A stretch of 39,438 nucleotides of DNA from an uncultured Oscillibacter sp. (lineage in GTDB: Bacteria > Bacillota > Clostridia > Oscillospirales > Oscillospiraceae). Numbering within the stretch: the first letter of the stretch is position 1; the number at the start of each line of letters is the position of its first letter. The DNA lies in contig NZ_CAJTUX010000022.1 of the NCBI RefSeq assembly GCF_910579365.1, forward strand, positions 1 to 39,438, in the 5' to 3' direction. A program made the position numbers and the translations under genes. Positions 33,951 to 39,438 of this stretch are shown one piece after another. A model generated the notes under the pieces. It was not told the origin of the DNA. It ran no database searches and saw only the letters and a list, made by a program, of their open reading frames with translations.

Positions 33951-35213
33951 GTGACCAGAACGCAGCTTGCCAGCGGCGTGCATCTCACATACCTGCCGGC
34001 GAAGAAATTCAAAACAAGCCTCCTCTCCGCCCAATTCGTCGTCCCCCTGCGGTGGGAGTCCGCCTCCGCCAACGCCCTGTTCTCCGCCATTCTCCGGCGG
34101 GGCACCGTCACCTGCCCCGACATGGGGGCCCTCTCCGCCCGGCTGGACAGCCTCTACGGCGCCCGGATTGACGTGACCGTCCGCAAAAAGGGCGAAGCCC
34201 AGTGCGTGGGCTTCGTGGCCAGCCTGATCGACGACTGCTTTGCCCCCGGGGGGGAGCGTCTGCTGGAGCCCGCGGCCAACCTCCTGGGGGAGCTGATCTG
34301 CGCTCCTGTCACCCGGGACGGGCGCTTCCTCCCCGAATATTTCGAGAGCGAGAAGACGAACCTTATCGACGCTATCCGCAGCATCCTGAACGACAAGCGG
34401 GCCTATGCCGACAGCCGCCTGCTTCAGGAAATGTGCACCGGCGAGCCCTACGGCGTGCCCCGCCTGGGCAACGAGCAGATCACCGCCGCCCTCAGTCCCC
34501 AGCTGGTCTACGACGCCTACCAGGCGTTCCTCTCCTCCGCCCGGCTGGAGATTTTCTACAGCGGCAGCGCGGAGCGCCAGCGGGTGGAGGACGCCCTCCG
34601 GGCCGCCCTGGCCGGCCTTCCCCGTTCCCAGGTGGAGCCCGCGCCGGAGCGCAGCCCCCACCTCCCCCCGGAGGAGCCCCGCTTCCTTACCGAGCGGCTG
34701 GACGTCACCCAGGGAAAGCTGGGCATGGGCTTTTCCTGCGGCAGCGCGGACGCCGCCGCCCTGCTGACGGGCAACGCCCTCTTCGGCGGCAGCAGCAACT
34801 CCAGGCTCTTCCTCAACGTCCGGGAAAAGCTCTCTCTCTGCTACTACGCCTCCTCTCTCTACCACCGGCAGAAGGGGCTGATCACCGTCTCCTCCGGCAT
34901 TGAGTTCGACCACTACCAACGCGCCCTGGACGAGATTCTGCTCCAGCTCTCCGCCCTCCAGGAGGGCGAGCTGGAGGACTGGGAGCTGGAAGCCGCCAAG
35001 AGCACCCTCCTGAACGCCTACGCCTCCATGGGGGACTCCCAGGGCAAGCTGGAGAACTTCTATCTCGGTCAGGCCGCCACCGGACAGGGCGAGTCTCCGG
35101 AGGAGCTGGCGGAACAGGTCCGCTCCGTCACGCCGGAGCGCATCTCCGCGGCCCTGTCCACCGTGAAGCTGGATACCGTGTACTTCCTTCAGGGAAAGGA
35201 GGCGGAAGCATGA
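33951..35213 (+). CDS. ymfF: M16-family peptidase-like protein, YmfF type (inactive partner)
   Basis: About 420 residues from the GTG at 33951, nine bases after AAGGAG; the ATG at 33924 has no ribosome site. Two M16-type halves are recognisable (about 1-200 and 220-420), but the zinc motif HxxEH is absent, so this is the non-catalytic member of an M16 pair, like the non-catalytic subunit of processing peptidases. The partner at 35210 has the motif and overlaps it by four bases. Databases label this type YfmF/YmfF, EF-P 5-aminopentanol modification-associated; efp lies in this window at 8463-9032. The label is from memory and the biochemical role is unknown. Confidence 0.88.
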   Translation: MTRTQLASGVHLTYLPAKKFKTSLLSAQFVVPLRWESASANALFSAILRRGTVTCPDMGALSARLDSLYGARIDVTVRKKGEAQCVGFVASLIDDCFAPGGERLLEPAANLLGELICAPVTRDGRFLPEYFESEKTNLIDAIRSILNDKRAYADSRLLQEMCTGEPYGVPRLGNEQITAALSPQLVYDAYQAFLSSARLEIFYSGSAERQRVEDALRAALAGLPRSQVEPAPERSPHLPPEEPRFLTERLDVTQGKLGMGFSCGSADAAALLTGNALFGGSSNSRLFLNVREKLSLCYYASSLYHRQKGLITVSSGIEFDHYQRALDEILLQLSALQEGELEDWELEAAKSTLLNAYASMGDSQGKLENFYLGQAATGQGESPEELAEQVRSVTPERISAALSTVKLDTVYFLQGKEAEA

Positions 35214-36499
35214 AGCCCGTCTATTACGAGGCCCTGGGCGAGACCGTCTACTGCGGCGCCCTGCCCAACGGCCTTTCCATCCGCGTCGTCCCCAAGCCGG
35301 ACCACGCCAAAAAATACGCCTTTTTCGCCACCCGCTACGGCGGCATGGACACCCGCTTTCAGCTGGGGGGCCGCTGGCTGGACACCCCCGCCGGCATCGC
35401 CCACTATCTGGAGCACAAGATGTTTGACACCAAGGAGGGCAACGCCCTCCAGGAGCTGGCGAAAAACGGCGCGGAGCCCAACGCCTTCACCTCCAACGCC
35501 ATGACCGGGTACTACTTCGACTCTACGGAGCACTTCGAGGAGAACCTGGAAATCCTCCTCTCCTTCGTCTCCGTCCCCTATTTCACGGAGGAGAGCGTCG
35601 CCAAGGAGCAGGGCATCATCGGTCAGGAAATCCGCATGATCGAGGATAACCCGGACTGGCAGCTCTACGTCCGGATGCTCCGGGCCCTGTACCACGCCAA
35701 TACCGCCCGCACCTCCATCGCCGGCACGGTGGAGAGCATCTCCCATATCACGGCGGAAACCCTTTACGACTGCCACCGGGCCTTTTACACCCCCTCCAAC
35801 ATGATTTTGACCGTGGTGGGCAACGTGGACCCGGTCCAGGTTGCCGAACTGGCCCGCCGCGTCCTCCCCCAGGAGGGCGGCCCCGCCATCCCCAGAGACT
35901 ATGGAGAGGAGCCGGAGGCCGTGGCCACACGGGAGACCCGCCTGGAAATGGAGGTCTCCAGTCCCCAGTTCCTGCTGGGCTTCAAGTGCCGCCCCGCGCC
36001 GGAGGGCGAGGAACGCCTCCGGGCCATGGTGCTGGGGGACATGGCCTGCGACCTGCTCTTTGGCGAGTCCAGCCCCCTCTACCAGCGGCTCTACAGCCAG
36101 GGCCTCATCAACGCCAGCTTCGGCGGCGAGTTCGAGCTGCTGCCCGGCGCGGCCTATCTCTACGCCGGGGGCGAATGCAAAGACTCCCGGGCCGTGGCCG
36201 CCGAGATTCAAAAGGAGTCGGACCGCCTGGTCCGGGAGGGCGTGGACGAGGCGTTCTTCCAGCGGGTCCTCCGGGCCAATTTCGGCTCGAATCTCCGGGG
36301 GCTGAATTCCTTTGAAAACATCGCCGTCTCCCTCACGGAGGGGTACTTCGGCGGCTACGACCCCTTCCGCTTCCCCCAGGTCTTTGACAGCGTCACCCAG
36401 GAGGACGTGCTCTCCTTCCTCCGGGACAGCGTGACGGAGGAGCGGGCCGTCCTGTCGGAAATCGTTCCTAAGGAGGACCAGCGCCATGTCCGCCCCTGA
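35210..36499 (+). CDS. ymfH: M16-family zinc metallopeptidase, YmfH type
   Basis: A 429-residue M16 peptidase. The inverted zinc motif HYLEH (in GIAHYLEHKMFD) is intact; the distal glutamate should lie in the helix around QEIRMIEDNPDW. Two homologous domains fill about 1-215 and 225-429. It should form a heterodimer with the upstream inactive member, giving one working chamber. The ATG overlaps the ymfF stop, and GGAGGCGGAAGC before it forms the ribosome site. In B. subtilis the orthologous pair is near ymfI and linked to the EF-P modification state. The protein substrate is not known. Confidence 0.92.
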   Translation: MKPVYYEALGETVYCGALPNGLSIRVVPKPDHAKKYAFFATRYGGMDTRFQLGGRWLDTPAGIAHYLEHKMFDTKEGNALQELAKNGAEPNAFTSNAMTGYYFDSTEHFEENLEILLSFVSVPYFTEESVAKEQGIIGQEIRMIEDNPDWQLYVRMLRALYHANTARTSIAGTVESISHITAETLYDCHRAFYTPSNMILTVVGNVDPVQVAELARRVLPQEGGPAIPRDYGEEPEAVATRETRLEMEVSSPQFLLGFKCRPAPEGEERLRAMVLGDMACDLLFGESSPLYQRLYSQGLINASFGGEFELLPGAAYLYAGGECKDSRAVAAEIQKESDRLVREGVDEAFFQRVLRANFGSNLRGLNSFENIAVSLTEGYFGGYDPFRFPQVFDSVTQEDVLSFLRDSVTEERAVLSEIVPKEDQRHVRP

Positions 36500-37481
36500 A
36501 CTGACCGCGCTGAAGGACATGCCCATCAGCTTCCCCGGCCTCTTCGGGGACTGGTCCTTCAACCCCGACCCCGTCGCCATCCACGTCGGCCACGGCGTCT
36601 ACTGGTACGGAATCATCCTGGCTCTGGGGTTTCTGGCGGGGCTGCTGCTGTGCATGAAACAGGCCAGGCGCTATGGCCTGACGGAGGACCATGTGCTGGA
36701 CTTCGTCCTCTGGGCGGTGCCCTGCTGCATCCTGGGCTCCCGCATTTACTACGTCTTATTCTACCTGGACCTCTACCGGGACGCCGGCGGCGCCCTGGAC
36801 TGGAGCCGGATCATCGCCATCTGGGACGGCGGCATCGCCATCTACGGCACCGTCATCGCCGGGGCCTTGGTGGTCCTGGTGTTCACCCGGCGCCGGAAGA
36901 TTCCCTTCGGCGCCATGACGGACCTGGCCGTCATGGGATTGCTGCTGGGCCAGATCATCGGCCGCTGGGCCAACTTCATCAACCGGGAGGCCTTCGGCGG
37001 GCTGACGGACCTCCCCTGGCGGATGCGGGTGTGGGTCAGCGCCTCCCAGTATGTGGAGGTGCATCCCACGTTTCTCTATGAAAGCCTGTGGAACCTGCTG
37101 GGCCTGCTGCTGATCCTCTTCGTCGTCTCCAAGGGCCGCCGGTTCGACGGGGAGAACACCTGGTTCTATTTCCTCTGGTACGGCCTGGGCCGGGCCTGGA
37201 TCGAGGGGCTTCGCACCGACAGCCTGTATCTCTTCGACTGGACCTTTATAGGCCGGCCCATCCGGGTCTCTCAGGCCCTGAGCGTCGCCATGGCGGCCCT
37301 GGCGGCCCTGGCGCTGTTCTATCAGATTTGCGTCAAAAAGCCCTCTCCGGAAAACCTGCTGGTAAACCGTCTGGCGGCGGAGGCCAGCGCCCCGGAGCCG
37401 GAAGAGCCCCCCGCCGGGGAGGACCCGCCGGGCCCCGTCTCTCCGCCGGAAGGAGGTTCCGACCATGGCGATCCGGCTTGA
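36486..37481 (+). CDS. lgt: Prolipoprotein diacylglyceryl transferase
   Basis: A 331-residue membrane enzyme that moves diacylglycerol from phosphatidylglycerol to the lipobox Cys of prolipoproteins, such as the binding protein at 25386. Seven hydrophobic segments are visible. The family signature GRWANFINREAFGG and the early motif GVYWYGIILALGFLAG are present, as is YGTVIAGAL. The C-terminus has an extra tail of about 45 residues rich in Pro and Glu (residues 288-331), longer than usual and probably cytoplasmic. The ATG overlaps the end of ymfH by 14 bases and follows AAGGAGG. Confidence 0.96.
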   Translation: MSAPELTALKDMPISFPGLFGDWSFNPDPVAIHVGHGVYWYGIILALGFLAGLLLCMKQARRYGLTEDHVLDFVLWAVPCCILGSRIYYVLFYLDLYRDAGGALDWSRIIAIWDGGIAIYGTVIAGALVVLVFTRRRKIPFGAMTDLAVMGLLLGQIIGRWANFINREAFGGLTDLPWRMRVWVSASQYVEVHPTFLYESLWNLLGLLLILFVVSKGRRFDGENTWFYFLWYGLGRAWIEGLRTDSLYLFDWTFIGRPIRVSQALSVAMAALAALALFYQICVKKPSPENLLVNRLAAEASAPEPEEPPAGEDPPGPVSPPEGGSDHGDPA

Positions 37482-38325
37482 CGGCGCGGCTCTGGCCGCG
37501 CGGCTCCGGGCTGAGGTCCGGGAGGAGGCCGCCGCCCTGCCCCGCCCCCCCGCCCTGGCAGTGATTCTGGCGGGAGACGACCCCGCCTCCCAGATCTACG
37601 TCCGGGGCAAGGAGCGGGACTGCGCGGAGTGCGGCATCCGCAGCTTTACCCACCGCCTCTCCGCCAGGGAGGCCCGGGAGGCCCTTCTGCCCCTTGTCCG
37701 CTCCCTGAATCAAAACGGGGACGTGGACGGCATCCTGGTCCAGCTCCCCCTGCCGGAGGGGCTGGAGGAGCGGACGGTTCTGCACACCGTCTCCCCGGAG
37801 AAGGACGTGGACTGCTTTCATCCCCTGAACGCCGGTTTTCTGGCCCTGGGGGAGCCCCGCTTCCTCCCCTGTACCCCCGCCGGCATCCTGGCGCTGCTGG
37901 ACGCCTACGAAATCCCCATCCGGGGCCGCCGCTGCGTCATCATCGGGCGGAGCCGCCTGGTGGGCGCGCCCCTGGCCCGGCTGCTCACTCTGCGGGACGG
38001 CACCGTCACCCTCTGCCACTCCAGAACAGAGCGTCTGCCGGAGCTCACCCGGCAGGCGGACATCCTGGTCTCCGCCGCGGGCCGCCCCGGTCTGGTAACG
38101 GGGGACATGGTGAAGCCCGGGACGGCGGTCATCGACGTGGCCATGAACCGAACCGCCGATGGAACCCTCACCGGCGACGTGGACTTCCCGGCAGCGGAGC
38201 GCCGGGCCGCCTATATCACCCCGGTTCCCGGCGGCGTGGGCCCCATGACCCGGGCCATGCTGATGCGAAACGTTCTCCAGGCCTCCCGGGCCCGGCAGAG
38301 GGCCGGGGGAAATGGGAAAAACTAG
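37465..38325 (+). CDS. folD: Bifunctional methylenetetrahydrofolate dehydrogenase/cyclohydrolase
   Basis: A 286-residue FolD that interconverts 5,10-methylene-, methenyl- and 10-formyl-tetrahydrofolate in the cytoplasm. The catalytic Lys is in SQIYVRGKERD, the substrate motif is VDGILVQLPLP, the NADP-binding turn is GRSRLVGAPLA, and the signature PGGVGPMT is near the end. It starts inside the lgt tail (17-base overlap) with AAGGAGG eight bases ahead, so translation is coupled. It ends the operon before a strong terminator. Confidence 0.96.
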   Translation: MAIRLDGAALAARLRAEVREEAAALPRPPALAVILAGDDPASQIYVRGKERDCAECGIRSFTHRLSAREAREALLPLVRSLNQNGDVDGILVQLPLPEGLEERTVLHTVSPEKDVDCFHPLNAGFLALGEPRFLPCTPAGILALLDAYEIPIRGRRCVIIGRSRLVGAPLARLLTLRDGTVTLCHSRTERLPELTRQADILVSAAGRPGLVTGDMVKPGTAVIDVAMNRTADGTLTGDVDFPAAERRAAYITPVPGGVGPMTRAMLMRNVLQASRARQRAGGNGKN

Positions 38326-38365
38326 AAGTTGCAAAGGCCACGGTTCCCCCGTGGAAATTCACGCA

Positions 38366-38408
38366 AACGCTGGTCGGTTTCGCTGAAACCGGCCAGCGTT
38401 CTTTGTCA
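38366..38408 (+). terminator. Terminator after folD
   Basis: A 16-base-pair stem (38366-38381 with 38385-38400, one wobble) with a GCT loop is followed by CTTTGTC. A smaller CCACGG/CCGTGG hairpin lies just upstream. Confidence 0.85.
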
Positions 38409-38445
38409 TAATATCCAATTCCCTCCAGGCATGCCCCCAGAGCAG

Positions 38446-38473
38446 TTGACATTTTCAATAATTCTGTTATAAT
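38446..38473 (+). promoter_or_regulatory. Promoter of the Rrf2 gene
   Basis: Consensus TTGACA (38446-38451), a 16-base spacer and TATAAT (38468-38473), about 30 bases before the ribosome site. The AT-rich area around the -10 is a plausible site for autoregulation, as is common for Rrf2 proteins. Confidence 0.85.
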
Positions 38474-38508
38474 CAACAAAAAAAGTACATTATATTTGAG
38501 GTGGTTTT

Positions 38509-38904
38509 TTGCTGATTACAAGAGAGATGGACTACGCCCTGCGCATCCTGCGGGCGCTGCACCGGGACGGACAGCTCTCCGCCGCCGCCGTGGCCCGGCA
38601 GGAGCACATGCAGAAGGCCATCACCCTGAAGCTGCTGAACCGGCTTTTGGCCGCCGGAATTGTGGAGAGCCGCCGGGGCGTCAGCGGGGGATATTTCCTC
38701 AAGCGCCCCTGCGAGGAGCTGCGGATTTACGATCTCTTCCAGGCCATCGGCGAACCCCCCCTCATCAACCGCTGCCAGCGGGAGGGCTATTCCTGCGAGA
38801 ACTTTCCCAAGGGCGGATGCACCATCTGCCGGGAGCTGTGCCGCATCCAAGGCGTTTTGAACCAGGAGCTCCAGCGGACGCCGCTGAGCGATATTTTCCA
38901 GTAG
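38509..38904 (+). CDS. Rrf2-family transcriptional regulator with Cys cluster
   Basis: A 131-residue winged-helix regulator from a TTG start after GAGGTGG. The N-terminal DNA-binding domain (about 1-70) has the typical ITREMDYALRILRAL opening and SRRGVSGGYFL wing. The C-terminal half has five cysteines in the pattern C-x6-C-x7-C-x2-C-x3-C, enough to hold an Fe-S cluster, as in IscR or NsrR relatives, though the spacing is different. It may sense redox state, nitric oxide or Fe-S supply. The acyl-CoA dehydrogenase gene begins 52 bases after its stop and may be in the same transcript or its target. Confidence 0.93.
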   Translation: MLITREMDYALRILRALHRDGQLSAAAVARQEHMQKAITLKLLNRLLAAGIVESRRGVSGGYFLKRPCEELRIYDLFQAIGEPPLINRCQREGYSCENFPKGGCTICRELCRIQGVLNQELQRTPLSDIFQ

Positions 38905-38956
38905 GTTTACCCACTCATTTCTGATATGCCGCATCAAGGGAAAAGGAGGCAAACAC

Positions 38957-39438
38957 ATGCTGTATCAAACCACGCAGGCCCACGAGGAACTCCGGGCAAA
39001 GGTCCGCGAATTTGCCGAAACGGAGGTCAAACCCATTGCGTTCATGCTGGACCAGCAGAACCAATTCCCCAGGGAAGCCGTCCAAAAACTGGGGAAGCTG
39101 GGCCTGATGGGCATTCCCTATGAGACCGAGTACGAGGGCGCGGGGCTGGACGCCCTGAGCTACGCCATCGCCGTGGAGGAGCTGGCCAGAGTGGACGGCG
39201 GCGCCGGCGTCATCCTCTCCGCCCACACCTCCCTGGGCACGTATCCCATCCACGCCTTCGGCAGTGAGGCCCAGAAGAAGAAGTACCTGCCGGACCTCTG
39301 CTCCGGCCGGAAGATCGGCGCCTTCGGCCTAACGGAGCCCAACGCCGGGTCCGACGCCGGCGGCACCGAGACCACCGCCGAGGACATGGGGGACCACTAC
39401 CTCTTAAACGGCGAGAAAATCTTCATCACCAACGGCGG
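38957..39438 (+). CDS. Acyl-CoA dehydrogenase, N-terminal part (runs off the window)
   Basis: The first 160 codons of an acyl-CoA dehydrogenase; the window ends inside the gene. The N-terminal helical domain and the start of the beta domain are visible, with the flavin/substrate motif FGLTEPNAGSDAGG. It resembles the clostridial butyryl-CoA dehydrogenase (Bcd) type, which works with EtfAB in crotonyl-CoA reduction and butyrate formation. Short-chain specificity is inferred from that resemblance. The ATG follows AAAAGGAGG by eight bases. Whether etfBA follow cannot be seen. Confidence 0.93.
   Translation, partial: MLYQTTQAHEELRAKVREFAETEVKPIAFMLDQQNQFPREAVQKLGKLGLMGIPYETEYEGAGLDALSYAIAVEELARVDGGAGVILSAHTSLGTYPIHAFGSEAQKKKYLPDLCSGRKIGAFGLTEPNAGSDAGGTETTAEDMGDHYLLNGEKIFITNG

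Overview
The window is high-GC DNA from a spore-forming, anaerobic Bacillota, most likely an Oscillospiraceae-type gut clostridium (Oscillibacter/Flavonifractor-like). This rests on a SpoIIP-type sporulation amidase, a giant SLH-domain S-layer protein, a CD1247-type small acidic protein, an EF-P with a Bacillus-type modification loop, AGGAGG ribosome sites with frequent GTG/TTG starts, and sigma-A-like promoters in AT-rich gaps. The genus is inference. I found no rRNA, tRNA, CRISPR array, prophage or transposase.

Layout. 1-3504: tail of a probable citrate synthase, an aconitase-superfamily hydratase and NADP isocitrate dehydrogenase, i.e. the citrate-to-2-oxoglutarate branch. 3572-6152: a Bce-type two-component pair overlapping an RluA-type pseudouridine synthase. 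6224-9032 (minus): small membrane protein, MATE exporter, CD1247-like protein and EF-P. 9242-10618: divergent yqeG phosphatase and a small GH18-like protein. 10637-12751 (minus): a hybrid sensor kinase whose ATP-binding boxes are degenerate. 12837-13137: a compact locus that looks like an Fst/par-type type I toxin-antitoxin module, with a 31-residue membrane peptide, a convergent antisense RNA, a shared terminator and two direct repeats; it is the most interesting object here. 13283-17728 (minus): the S-layer protein.

18286-28525 (plus): a heterodimeric ABC exporter, then an ABC importer operon (fused permease, ATPase, lipoprotein) followed by a membrane protein, a HAD hydrolase and a VOC protein. 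Exporter and importer promoters carry the same LacI-type palindrome, suggesting shared control. 28751-32466 (minus): arginine deiminase, ornithine carbamoyltransferase and a YfcC-family transporter, an arginine-catabolic operon without a visible carbamate kinase. 32586-33800 (minus): spoIIP. 33951-38325 (plus): two M16-family proteins (YmfF/YmfH type, linked in B. subtilis to EF-P modification), lgt and folD, each overlapping the next. 38509-39438: an Rrf2 regulator and the start of an acyl-CoA dehydrogenase cut by the window edge.

Starts were chosen by ribosome-site spacing and family alignment. Functions are from recalled family motifs; no database search was run.
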